From: CAZROT01 sp964601895
GTDB lineage: Bacteria; Pseudomonadota; Gammaproteobacteria; Enterobacterales; Enterobacteriaceae
Direction: 5' to 3'
DNA: 64,000 bases
NCBI GenBank assembly: GCA_964601895.1
Contig: CAZROT010000002.1
Span: forward strand, 124,001 to 188,000
Positions 17,127-26,237 of the stretch are shown piece after piece. Within the stretch, counting starts at the first letter, position 1. Every line of letters begins with the position of its first letter. The position numbers were made by a program, and so were the translations under genes. Under the pieces are notes generated by a model. The model made no database searches. It was given only the letters and a program-made list of their open reading frames with translations, and had not been told where the DNA came from.

Positions 17127-18038
17127 GTGAATGCTATAAATAAAAAAATTAAAAAAGTAGTGATTCCGGTTGCTGGCCTTGGCACCAGAATGCTACCTGC
17201 AACTAAAGCAATTCCGAAAGAAATGTTGCCTCTGGTTGATAAGCCTCTGATTCAATATGTTGTAACTGAATGTATTGTTTCGGGTATCTGTGAAATTATT
17301 TTAGTGACGCATTCTTCTAAAAATTCAATTGAAAATCATTTTGATACCAGTTTTGAATTAGAAGCGATGCTGGAAAAACGTGTTAAACGTCAGCTGTTAA
17401 ACGAAGTGCAATCTATTTGTCCACAACATGTTACCATCATGCAGGTTCGCCAGGGCATCGCTAAAGGTCTTGGGCATGCCGTACAATGTGCACGCCCGTT
17501 GATTGGTAATGAGCCTTTTGCTGTGGTGTTACCTGACGTTATTTTGGATGAATACAGTGCAGATTCGTCTCAGGATAACTTAAGTGAAATGATTCGACGT
17601 TTTAATCAGACAGGTATCAGCCAGATAATGGTAGAAGCTGTTCCTTATGAAAAAATCGCGCATTACGGTATCGTAGATTGCCGTGGACATTTATTGCAAC
17701 CCGGAGAACGCATTCCTGTTATCGGGGTTGTTGAAAAACCTGATCCTGACAAGGCGCCATCAAATTTTTCCATTGTCGGGCGATATGTTTTCTCCGACAG
17801 TATCTGGCCATTATTATCTCAAATTCCACCGGGATCGGGTGATGAAATTCAGCTTACGGATGCCATCGCTATATTGATGGAACAGGAGCCTGTTGAAGCT
17901 TACCATGTAAAAGGTAGAAGTCATGATTGCGGTGATAAGACCGGTTATATAAAAGCATTTATGGCATATGCCATGAAGCATCCGGTATTGGGTAAGGAAT
18001 TTAGTGCCTTTGTAAAAGAAGAGGTAGCCAAAGGTTGA
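17127..18038 (+). CDS. galU: UTP-glucose-1-phosphate uridylyltransferase
   Basis: A 303-residue enzyme that makes UDP-glucose from UTP and glucose 1-phosphate for LPS, capsule, osmoregulated glucans and trehalose. The nucleotidyltransferase motif is VAGLGTRMLPATKAIPKEM, followed by the Lys in VDKPLIQYVV; VEKP and the late GRSHDCGDK.GY segment are intact. I chose the GTG at 17127 because AAAAGGA lies 6 bases upstream and the resulting (M)NAINKKIKK aligns with E. coli MAAINTKVKK. A longer TTG-started frame from 17079 adds an unrelated leader. ugd follows 48 bases later, so the two probably form an operon for UDP-glucuronate. Confidence 0.95.
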   Translation: MNAINKKIKKVVIPVAGLGTRMLPATKAIPKEMLPLVDKPLIQYVVTECIVSGICEIILVTHSSKNSIENHFDTSFELEAMLEKRVKRQLLNEVQSICPQHVTIMQVRQGIAKGLGHAVQCARPLIGNEPFAVVLPDVILDEYSADSSQDNLSEMIRRFNQTGISQIMVEAVPYEKIAHYGIVDCRGHLLQPGERIPVIGVVEKPDPDKAPSNFSIVGRYVFSDSIWPLLSQIPPGSGDEIQLTDAIAILMEQEPVEAYHVKGRSHDCGDKTGYIKAFMAYAMKHPVLGKEFSAFVKEEVAKG

Positions 18039-18086
18039 TAAAACCATACGGGACCACCATGCTTTTAGAAAAAATAAGGTTTTTCG

Positions 18087-19430
18087 ATGAAAATTACCAT
18101 CTTTGGTACTGGTTATGTTGGATTAGTTCAGGCCGCAGTGTTCGCTGAAGTGGGGTATGATGTACTCTGTGTTGATGTCAATGAAGAGAAAGTAGCCAAT
18201 CTGAAAAAAGGCATTATGCCTATTTTTGAACCGAATCTTGCCCCATTAGTGCAGCAGAATTATGAAGCTGGTCGTTTAAATTTTACCACAGATGCCCAGG
18301 CAGGCGTTCTGCATGGAGCCATTCAGTTTATTGCAGTGGGAACACCTTGCAGTGAAGATGGTTCAGCAGATGTACATCATGTTATTGCAGTTGCTCGTAC
18401 AATTGGTCAGTATATGACTGAATACAAAGTGGTTATAAATAAATCCACTGTGCCTGTCGGCACTGCAGATAAGGTACGTATTACCATAAAAAAAATGCAG
18501 GAGCAGCGTGGCAACAATATTCCCTTTGATGTTGTTTCCAATCCGGAATTTTTAAAAGAAGGTGTTGCAATTACAGACTGCATGCGTCCGGAAAGAATTA
18601 TCATTGGTACTGACAATAACGATGTCGCAGTGCTTATGCATCAACTCTATGAGCCTTTTAATCGTAATCATGATCGTATGATGGTAATGGATATTCGTAG
18701 TGCAGAGCTGACGAAATATGCTGCTAACTGTATGCTGGCTACTAAAATCAGTTTTATGAATGAGATTGCCAGGATGGCAGAATTACTGGGTGCAGATGTT
18801 GAAAAAGTACGTCAGGGAATCGGATCTGATTCGCGTATTGGCTATCATTTTATTTATCCTGGTTGTGGTTATGGCGGATCCTGTTTTCCGAAAGATATCC
18901 GGGCGTTGATTCATTCAGCGAAACAAATCGATTATCGACCTGAGTTATTGCAGGCGGTTGAACGAATTAATGATCAACAAAAATTCAGATTACCACAGTT
19001 GATACAAAATTATTTTGGGGACTGTCTGAAAAATAAAACTTTTGCTCTTTGGGGATTGGCATTTAAACCTAATACAGATGACATGCGTGAAGCACCCAGC
19101 CGGGTATTAATGGAACTGTTGTGGAAAGCGGGTGCCAAAATTCAGGCCTATGATCCACAGGCGATGCGTGAAGTGCTACGCATTTACGGTGTTCGTCATG
19201 ATTTGATGTTGATGGAAACAAAAGAAGACGCTTTACAGGGGGCAGATGCGCTGGTGATTTGTACTGAATGGCAAAATTTTCGCGCCCCTGATTTTGATGT
19301 GATTAAAGCAAAATTAAAACAACCTGTAATTTTTGATGGCCGTAATCTGTTTGATCCGGAGCGTTTAAACAGGTATGGGTTTACGTATTATGCCATCGGT
19401 CGTGGTGCGTCGATAAATACGCAATTATAG
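18087..19430 (+). CDS. ugd: UDP-glucose 6-dehydrogenase
   Basis: A 447-residue enzyme that oxidises UDP-glucose twice to UDP-glucuronate, the precursor for capsule sugars and 4-aminoarabinose modification of lipid A. The N-terminal NAD fold is MKITIFGTGYVGLVQA. Substrate-binding NPEFLKEG and the catalytic Cys in GYGGSCFPKD are intact, and the C-terminal ALWGLAFKPNTDDMREAPS segment is typical. The length fits the long bacterial type rather than the 388-residue E. coli Ugd. It directly follows galU, which makes its substrate. In E. coli ugd lies elsewhere, so this adjacency differs. Confidence 0.95.
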   Translation: MKITIFGTGYVGLVQAAVFAEVGYDVLCVDVNEEKVANLKKGIMPIFEPNLAPLVQQNYEAGRLNFTTDAQAGVLHGAIQFIAVGTPCSEDGSADVHHVIAVARTIGQYMTEYKVVINKSTVPVGTADKVRITIKKMQEQRGNNIPFDVVSNPEFLKEGVAITDCMRPERIIIGTDNNDVAVLMHQLYEPFNRNHDRMMVMDIRSAELTKYAANCMLATKISFMNEIARMAELLGADVEKVRQGIGSDSRIGYHFIYPGCGYGGSCFPKDIRALIHSAKQIDYRPELLQAVERINDQQKFRLPQLIQNYFGDCLKNKTFALWGLAFKPNTDDMREAPSRVLMELLWKAGAKIQAYDPQAMREVLRIYGVRHDLMLMETKEDALQGADALVICTEWQNFRAPDFDVIKAKLKQPVIFDGRNLFDPERLNRYGFTYYAIGRGASINTQL

Positions 19431-20125
19431 AAGTAGATGTAATGGTTGCTTATGGATGCTGCAGGCTATTCAGGAAAATAGCTCGTTTATTAAGACATGG
19501 AAATCACCCTAATAAGATTCAATGTTTTCCTTGTGCTTATGCAGGTCTGGTATATGGTGAGTAATTCCGGATTACCCTTATTTCACGACAGATAATGCAG
19601 GTAATCCATTCCTGATATGTGCTGACAGACAATTCAATGAATTAATGTTACCTGTCTGTTTACATTTTTATGGATTATCTACTGCAGGATTGAGACTTTT
19701 ATGCCAGTAATTCAATCCTTTATTACCTCTATAATATTGGCAAGACTACTCACTCTGTCATCTTGCTTGATTGAATATAGCTGTTAACTTAAAAGCGTAT
19801 CAGGCATGAATGCTAAAAAAGATTATCTCTGCACATCATGAGATCTGCTGGATATCAGTCAGTAGAGGTTATAGCTAACTGTATCAGTTAAGTGAATTTT
19901 TACCAAAGACAGCGATTAGAGATGGAGTTGGGTGCCCTGTCACATGGTATAATATTTATAAAATCATCTGAAGTTATCCTGGTCAAAAGGAGCGGTGCTC
20001 CCTTCTGTTTTTTAAGCGGTGAAGTGTCCGTAAAATAATAATTAAAGATAAATCAAAAAGTATTATTTTTATAATAAATTAATACTGCTATTTCTCATTA
20101 ACAGCAGGAAAATTGAATATTATTG
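19431..20125. other. Gene-free region between ugd and hns (convergent)
   Basis: About 695 bases between the converging ends of ugd and hns, without a supported coding frame. It contains one terminator-like hairpin on the plus strand (19985-20013) about 560 bases beyond ugd, listed separately. The rest is AT-rich. Confidence 0.4.
19985..20013 (+). terminator. Terminator-like hairpin with T6 tract, possible end of a small RNA
   Basis: A short stem GGAGC-GGT-GCTCC flanked by partly pairing A and T residues is followed by CTTCTGTTTTTT on the plus strand. It is far from the ugd stop and points away from hns, so it may end an unannotated short transcript. The stem is only 5 bp, so the call is weak. 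Confidence 0.3.
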
Positions 20126-20530
20126 TTACAACAAAAAGTCTTCCAGTGACTTACCTTCATCCATGGCTTTTTTAATTACAGCTGGAGTTCGTCCCTGACC
20201 TGTCCATGTCCTGGATTCACCATTTTCATCAGTATATTTATATTTCGCTGGACGCGCCGCACGTTTAGATTTTCCGGGACTAGTTTTTAACACCATTGTT
20301 TGCAGTAATTCGTTTGGATCTATACCATCGGCAAATAACATTTCACGATATTGCTGTAGTTTACGTGTTCGTTCTTCAATTTCTGCCTGAACCTGAGTAT
20401 CTTCTTCTCTACGTTCATTAACGACAACCGTTAATTTTTCAAGCATTTCGTCTAAAGTTTCAAGGCTACACTCTCTAGCCTGAGCACGCAGGGTACGGAT
20501 GTTGTTTAAAATTTTTAACGCTTCGCTCAT
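20126..20530 (-). CDS. hns: Histone-like nucleoid-structuring protein H-NS
   Basis: A 134-residue nucleoid protein that binds curved AT-rich DNA and silences transcription, especially of acquired genes. The N-terminal coiled-coil oligomerisation domain (MSEALKILNNIRTLRAQA to about residue 80) is nearly that of E. coli. The C-terminal DNA-binding domain has the TWTGQGRTPAVIKKAM core with its QGR minor-groove hook. The C-terminus ends SLEDFLL, more like Yersinia/Serratia H-NS than E. coli (from memory). One residue appears missing near DEGKS relative to E. coli DEQGKS. The many AT-rich islands in the window are plausible targets. Confidence 0.96.
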   Translation of the reverse strand: MSEALKILNNIRTLRAQARECSLETLDEMLEKLTVVVNERREEDTQVQAEIEERTRKLQQYREMLFADGIDPNELLQTMVLKTSPGKSKRAARPAKYKYTDENGESRTWTGQGRTPAVIKKAMDEGKSLEDFLL

Positions 20531-21386
20531 TGTTATGGTCTCAAATTATAATGGTTTAGGCATTCGGATGATAATAAAGTGCTATTTTATTTTCTGCAAT
20601 AGTCAATTTGATGAGCAAGCCAGACTTTACTCTTTTTAAAATTAAAAAGCATTCATTGTCACTAATATAGTTGAAAATAAATTAGTATTATTTTATCAGT
20701 GTTAAGTTGCATTTTAGATGAACATTTAATATTGCAAAGCAACAACATGATTTTCTCACTAAGTGAAAAAATTGCTTTGTATCAAAATATCTTAAGCCAG
20801 AATCAATTTGAAACGTAATTGTAGCGATATGAATGCATTCTGTTTTTTCAGTCAAAAATTATAAATATCACGGATGATCGATCTGTTGATATTTTTATAC
20901 GATAGACGTAATTTTTACAATCTCTTTAAGCTGTTAGCTAAGGCATGTTTTAATTAGTTGGGATATCGGAGGTGGTGAATTTCTTTTATGTTTTGATATT
21001 TTTATATAAAATATAAAAGTAAATTGCTAATAACGATTGCTATATTATTTTTTTACAAAATCTAAAATTTCCAGATATCTGTGGTACTTTAGTTTTACAG
21101 ATATCTTAATATCCCTTTTTAGCGATTATCTTCTGGTATCTTATTTCAGGCAATAAAATGCAGCAGGCAGGTAACGTTGTCGGGTAATTTTCTGGCAGAT
21201 TAAGTTTTTTTGATAAATTGCCCGTGTGTCCTTGCTGGTGGAGAAAAAAGCTGTACCTGCCGGTAGTATGGCTGTTGCGTTTTGTAGTTTTTTTATAAAT
21301 TAAGCAGTTTTTTTGCTGATATAAGGTGAGTGAAATTATAAGCAGTTATTGAAGTTATCCGGCATGCAAGAGGAAATACCTTCGCA
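20531..21386. other. AT-rich gene-free stretch upstream of hns
   Basis: About 850 very AT-rich bases between hns and the tRNA-Lys gene. It must carry the hns promoter on the minus strand. No coding frame, repeat or terminator is convincing. Confidence 0.45.
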
Positions 21387-21462
<76 letters not shown>

Positions 21463-21900
21463 GGAAGCCGCCGATTATCACTTTACTTACGCCAGCTGTC
21501 AAATACTTCATTAATACTTAACGATTAACTGAAAAAACAGGCAGCTGCAGATTAACTATGTTTATTTTTCGTGCAAAAACATGGGTAAGGTTTCATAAAC
21601 AAATAGTAATTTGATGCTTCCAGTAAGCTATATAATATAAATCGATGACTGTTCAGTCATGTCATTGACGAAATGAACAGAAAAATTGTTCTGGAAAACC
21701 AGTACTGCAATATATGCCTGCTAAAGTATCCGCGTCATTTGCAGTAAGGTTATGTAGCGTGTGATGAAAGTATCATGTTGATAAAAAAGATAGATTGATT
21801 ATCTTATTTATTACTTTTAATTTAATTTTTTCGAATAAAAAGTATAATTATTGATAAATATTATTTAATAATTAATTAAAAATTACTGGAGAATACCTTA
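21463..21900. other. AT-rich region upstream of wrbA
   Basis: About 440 bases between tRNA-Lys and wrbA, very AT-rich in its last 120 bases. It holds the tRNA promoter (minus strand) and the wrbA promoter (plus strand), neither clear enough to mark. A ribosome site CTGGAGA lies 6-7 bases before the wrbA ATG. Confidence 0.4.
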
Positions 21901-22500
21901 ATGGCAAAGATTCTTGTTCTTTATTATTCCATGTACGGACATATTGAAACACTGGCTGGTGCTGTTGCAGAAGGTGCCCGCAAAGTTAAGGGTGCTGAAG
22001 TTGTCATTAAGCGTGTTCCAGAGACGATGTCTGCAGAATCTTTTGCCAGGGCAGGAGGAAAAGCAGCGCAGCCAGCGCCTGTTGCCGAGCCCCAGGAATT
22101 AGCTAATTACGACGCGATTATATTTGGCACACCTACTCGTTTTGGTAATATGGCAGGCCAAATGCGTACTTTCCTTGATCAGACCGGTGGTTTGTGGGCA
22201 CAAGGGGCCCTGTATGGGAAAATAGGGAGTGTATTTGCTTCAACCGGTAGTGGCGGTGGTCAGGAACATACTATCAGCTCTACCTGGACGACTCTGGCCC
22301 ACCATGGGTTTATTATCGTTCCTGTGGGTTATGCAGCGCCGGAATTGCGCGATCTCTCCAAAGTACACGGTGGGACTCCTTATGGTGCAACGACGATAGC
22401 AGGAGAAAATGGTTCATGGCAGCCTGGTCAGGAAGAACTGGCTATTGCGCGTTTTCAGGGTAAGCATGTTGCTGAAATTACTGTCAAACTTAAACGTTGA
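21901..22500 (+). CDS. wrbA: NAD(P)H:quinone oxidoreductase WrbA
   Basis: A 199-residue flavodoxin-like enzyme (E. coli WrbA 198). It binds FMN and reduces quinones by two electrons, protecting against redox stress. The FMN phosphate loop is LYYSMYGHIETLA, and the later FMN-contact segments GTPTRFGNMAGQMR and STGSGGGQE are intact, as is the TTLAHHGFIIVPVGY stretch. It is a single gene closed by a good terminator at 22540-22565. In E. coli wrbA is part of the RpoS regulon; nothing here shows that directly. Confidence 0.95.
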   Translation: MAKILVLYYSMYGHIETLAGAVAEGARKVKGAEVVIKRVPETMSAESFARAGGKAAQPAPVAEPQELANYDAIIFGTPTRFGNMAGQMRTFLDQTGGLWAQGALYGKIGSVFASTGSGGGQEHTISSTWTTLAHHGFIIVPVGYAAPELRDLSKVHGGTPYGATTIAGENGSWQPGQEELAIARFQGKHVAEITVKLKR

Positions 22501-22539
22501 GCGCTGCAGAAAAACAGCTGTTGATAAGCGATTTTTTCA

Positions 22540-22565
22540 GTGCTTCTCGCGGGAGCACCTTTTTT
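22540..22565 (+). terminator. Rho-independent terminator after wrbA
   Basis: GTGCTTCT and GGGAGCAC pair around a CGC loop (22540-22558) and are followed by CTTTTTT. It lies 40 bases past the wrbA stop on the same strand. Confidence 0.8.
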
Positions 22566-22694
22566 CAGACTGGCAGATACACATGATACGTTATGGGAGT
22601 GTACGGGCATTGAGTATTACATAGAAAGAAGGTGGCTGTGCTGCTAACCGTCTGTTTGCATACTGATTCCGAGCCATCCACTATCGCCTTCAGG

Positions 22695-23804
22695 TTATAA
22701 GAGAATTGTCATCATATAAGCAACAAACAATGCTAAATGAGCACTGCCATTGAGTACATTAGTTCTGCCGGTCGAGAACGATATTTGACATAAAATAAGC
22801 GCACTTAACATCACTATGATGCCAGGGGCTTCCAGACCAAATGTTAAATTTTGTCCGGTCAGAATAGTAATTAAAGTCACTGTTGGTACGGTAAGAGAGA
22901 TAGTCGCCAGTACTGAGCCAAAAAGCAGATTCATGGCTCGCTGTACCTGATTCACCAGTACTGCTTTTAATGCTCCGAGACCTTCAGGTGAAAGGATGAG
23001 TAGCGCGATTAAAAACCCGGTAAATTTTTCTGGCGCATGTATTCTGACTAATAAATTTTCCAGGGAGTTGGCATTAAATTTAGTGGTTGCGATAACGGCG
23101 ATAAGGTGGGTGAGTAACCAGATACTGTGCCACATATTACTATGAGGAGAACATGCTCCGTGACCTGGCGCATCCCGCTCCCCATTATTATCTTCATGCT
23201 CATAGACAAACAGGCTCTGATGTGTTTTGGTTTGAATCAACAGGAAAACGGCGTACATTGCTGCAGAAATCATGGCGGTAATTAATGACTGTGTAATGCT
23301 GAAATTATCACCAGGTAATGCAGTAGGCAGCACCAGTACAATTACAGCAAGAGGGAACAGGGCCATCAGATACTGCTTTATACCTATCAGATTAACGTAT
23401 TGTGTGGCAAATTTACGCCCGCCTAAAAGCAGTGAGATACCTACCAGACCACCAGTGACTATCATAATGATTGAGTACAGTGTGTCACGCATCAGTGTCG
23501 GATCATTATGGCCAGTTGCCATCAGAGCTGAAATTAAACTGACTTCAAGTATAACGACAGACAGACTGAGGATTAGTGAACCATAAGGCTCTCCGAGGCG
23601 ATGAGCCAGTACGTCAGCATGGCGTACTACGCTAAAAGCGCTACTGAGTATCCCGAAGAGTGCAATTAAGTTGATAATAATAATGGCAGGGAGATAGTCC
23701 GTGTGTCCCCAAAGATAAAGAATAATAATTGCAATAATCGGAAATAAAATTAAGTATTCGCGATGACGGGAAGTTTTGCGATGAAAATTCTGCGGGGATG
23801 TCAT
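22695..23804 (-). CDS. chaA: Calcium/sodium:proton antiporter ChaA
   Basis: A 369-residue inner-membrane antiporter (E. coli ChaA 366) exchanging Na+, Ca2+ or K+ for protons, important at alkaline pH. About eleven hydrophobic segments are visible. The two CaCA-type repeats carry acidic motifs: GEPYGSLILSLSVVILEVSLI in the first half and the ALLILSPEGLGAL segment in the second. A His/Asp/Glu-rich cytoplasmic loop (YEHEDNNGERDAPGHG) separates the halves. It is encoded alone; in E. coli chaA sits near kdsA, so the block has been rearranged here. Confidence 0.93.
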   Translation of the reverse strand: MTSPQNFHRKTSRHREYLILFPIIAIIILYLWGHTDYLPAIIIINLIALFGILSSAFSVVRHADVLAHRLGEPYGSLILSLSVVILEVSLISALMATGHNDPTLMRDTLYSIIMIVTGGLVGISLLLGGRKFATQYVNLIGIKQYLMALFPLAVIVLVLPTALPGDNFSITQSLITAMISAAMYAVFLLIQTKTHQSLFVYEHEDNNGERDAPGHGACSPHSNMWHSIWLLTHLIAVIATTKFNANSLENLLVRIHAPEKFTGFLIALLILSPEGLGALKAVLVNQVQRAMNLLFGSVLATISLTVPTVTLITILTGQNLTFGLEAPGIIVMLSALILCQISFSTGRTNVLNGSAHLALFVAYMMTILL

Positions 23805-24346
23805 GATGTATTCCTTGCATTTGACCGGATTACTCGCCTGATTAGCCCATGTAATAAAAATATGAATATTTCACAGGGAAATTTAATGATTAAAACCACT
23901 TTGTAATATATAGGTTTTTTTTTCATTATCCATCAGAATGATTATTAATCAGTTTTATTGAGGTATGTAAATCAGTAAGAAATAATGACAAAAAAGTAAA
24001 AATAGTAAAACCGATCAATGAAGAATGCTAAAAAATAACCAGCATGTTCATCATGAGTTAGTAAAATATGAGGATAATAACAGGCTATGCAGGAGTGATA
24101 TATACAACAGTGTAATAGTGCACTCTTTGTGCAACGCCGGCGTGGCTGCTTTATGCTGCTTTTATGGTCGTATTACATGCAGATTGTGTGTGAGATTGAT
24201 GGCACTACTGGTCTGCGGGGAGATAATTTTTCTTGCAGTTGTTGGGCAGACCTCGTTGTTAATTGCCTGGGACTAAGGGTATCAACGGAGTGAGGAAATT
24301 TTACAGAAATGCTGTACTGATTTAGTAGCCGTTACGTGGCATTATC
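23805..24346. other. Gene-free region between chaA and the acidic protein gene
   Basis: About 540 bases. An 83-residue plus-strand frame at 24025-24276 has no convincing ribosome site or homology and is not called. The chaA promoter should lie at the left end. The right end is the terminator of the acidic protein gene. Confidence 0.4.
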
Positions 24347-24380
24347 ATAAAAAGATCGCCCGTGAAAACGAGGGCGATCT
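24347..24380 (-). terminator. Rho-independent terminator of the acidic protein gene
   Basis: A 9-bp stem AGATCGCCC (24353-24361) with GGGCGATCT (24372-24380) and a 10-base loop. On the minus strand it is followed by T4-5. It lies 55 bases past the stop of the gene at 24435. Confidence 0.85.
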
Positions 24381-24434
24381 CTGTGAAGCTAAGACGTTAT
24401 TTTTTTCGCTTTAAAACACCTTCAGGGTAAATTT

Positions 24435-25838
24435 TTACATAATTTCCGGTATAGCTGCAGGCGTAGTATCCAAATCTACTTCTGTGCTGGAATTAAATTC
24501 ATTAAAGTTCCATCCTTCAGGTAGCTTCGGATTTACTTGCGACACATTGTTATTAATAGAGTCATAATCAATCACAGGAGTGTCGGAGTAGAATGGATTT
24601 TTGATAACAGGCTGCAATTCGATATCATTTACATTAAGCAGTATGCGCGGTAGCAGGTTCTGGCTATTTAAGAATTCTGTTAATACAATCTTTTCGCTAA
24701 CAGGCTCTATTTTGTCTAAAGAGTCTGCAGTCTCTTGTTTTTGCAGTACTTGTTGCTGATTACTCTGTAAGAGTTCATCGGCTATTTTCGGTAGTTCTTT
24801 CATAATATCTGCAAGCGGTTTGAAATCTGTAATATCCTGAATTTCTTTCAGTTTTCCTGTTGAAATTTCCTCTGGTTTATAGACAGATATTGCTTCATCT
24901 TGCGTATCCGCGAGTTGGCTCTGATCCTGGATGAATTGATCGAGTGTGTCTTCTACTCTGTCTATAAGTTGGGCATGGAAGAATTTACTAAGTACTTCGG
25001 GTAATTTCTCTATTTCAAAAACGATATCGCCAGATTCGTCTTTAAGCCACACCCCTTCCTGGGTAATTTGGTTATATAATTCGTAACCATATGGAGATTG
25101 TGCGAGCTGATAGAGTATATCCAAAAACGGCTGAAATTCATCTTGCTCAGGCTTTTCTACCAGAGGTTTGATGCTGTTTATAAAATCTATAAACCCTTGA
25201 GTGTCGATTGAAATTTCTTCTGGTTCATCGGCAGGTGCTGTCGCATTTTGCGTCTCTGCAATCAGGTCCTGAGCCTGGAGAAATTTATAAACCACATCCG
25301 ATAATTTATCTACATCCACACCGAAGGTGCCTGATGCCTCGTCTTTAAACCATATTTTCTGTTCGATTATAACGTTATATAACTCATAGCTTTCTTCAAA
25401 CGGAAACTGCGTGAGTGCCTTATAGAGGCTCATAAAGAGTAGCTCATTGGTGTCAGGATCATTTGGATCTTCAATGTGTTCGACAATATAATGAATACCT
25501 GTCAGGAAGGTTTCATACGCTATTGTTTCATCGCTCAAGCTCAATTGGTCGGCAGGTGATGAAATTGGTTTTAGTTCATCAAACGGCTGAGTTATGTGCA
25601 GCTCATTGAAGATTGCGCCCGGTTTTTCGAAAAGAGGAGAAATCAGTTCCGATTCGTTGAGGTAGGGATTGAGTTTATGATTTTCTTGTTCTTGCAGCTG
25701 AATGGTATTTACAAACTGCTCAGCCACTTCAGAGAGGGATGGATACTGCAAGTCTAGCTTGACTTCTTTAACCTGGTCATCAGATGTAAATGTCACCTGT
25801 GCTGAAGGCGCGGGAGAAATAACCGTTTCTTGTGTCAT
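24435..25838 (-). CDS. Acidic protein with two tandem ~85-residue repeats, unknown function
   Basis: A 467-residue, very acidic, cysteine-free protein that I do not recognise. It has no signal peptide and no membrane segment. Residues about 110-194 and 215-294 are an internal duplication. Both copies share a helical start, an EDP or EKP acidic turn, a [ML].SLY/ILYQLAQ-type helix, YELYN, a W[FL]KDE.SG strand, V[DE]..KL, and a [YS]KF.[HQ]AQ helix. The N-terminus is Thr/Ser/Pro-rich and the C-terminus is low complexity, ending in Thr/Pro/Ile-rich sequence. The gene stands alone with a strong terminator. Size, disorder-prone ends and lack of export signal could fit a type III-type effector or a large cytoplasmic scaffold; both are guesses. 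Confidence 0.8.
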   Translation of the reverse strand: MTQETVISPAPSAQVTFTSDDQVKEVKLDLQYPSLSEVAEQFVNTIQLQEQENHKLNPYLNESELISPLFEKPGAIFNELHITQPFDELKPISSPADQLSLSDETIAYETFLTGIHYIVEHIEDPNDPDTNELLFMSLYKALTQFPFEESYELYNVIIEQKIWFKDEASGTFGVDVDKLSDVVYKFLQAQDLIAETQNATAPADEPEEISIDTQGFIDFINSIKPLVEKPEQDEFQPFLDILYQLAQSPYGYELYNQITQEGVWLKDESGDIVFEIEKLPEVLSKFFHAQLIDRVEDTLDQFIQDQSQLADTQDEAISVYKPEEISTGKLKEIQDITDFKPLADIMKELPKIADELLQSNQQQVLQKQETADSLDKIEPVSEKIVLTEFLNSQNLLPRILLNVNDIELQPVIKNPFYSDTPVIDYDSINNNVSQVNPKLPEGWNFNEFNSSTEVDLDTTPAAIPEIM

Positions 25839-26237
25839 ATGAGCCTGTCCTTGTTTTTTTTGATTGTTATAGAATGGATTCAGGGAAGCATGCGGTCTTC
25901 TAAATGATAACTATTTTATGCTGTGATGGCAACATCAATCTTCTGTCACTCACTGATTATTAACGAATTTTTTACTTGTGACCTCAGGAAAAACGCGGGT
26001 AACTGTTGCAGGGTCTGGCAGAAATTGCTCGCTGTCATCGGTGACATAAACATAAAAAAGAAGCGGGTATTTTATATTGCTGTCATCATGTTGTTCTTGA
26101 CAGGATAATAGTGTTGTTTTTCACATAAACGACATTTTTGTTGAGATTGCAGGGTTGCGTATCGGGTAGATAGCGGTTGTGTGTCTGGGCAAAACCGCTA
26201 TGGTTGCATGCTGGCTTTAGAGCAGAGTTATGTGCAG
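25839..26237. other. Gene-free region between ychF and the acidic protein gene
   Basis: About 400 bases holding the promoter of the minus-strand acidic protein gene and the 3' flank of ychF. A plus-strand 61-codon frame (25923-26108) is not supported. A hairpin, ATAGCGGTT (26170-26178) with AACCGCTAT (26193-26201), lies about 37 bases past the ychF stop and may act as its terminator, though it lacks a T run. Confidence 0.4.

Noticed and set aside
24025..24276. 83-residue plus-strand frame upstream of the acidic protein terminator
   Set aside because: No ribosome site of quality, odd Cys-rich composition and no family resemblance; likely chance.
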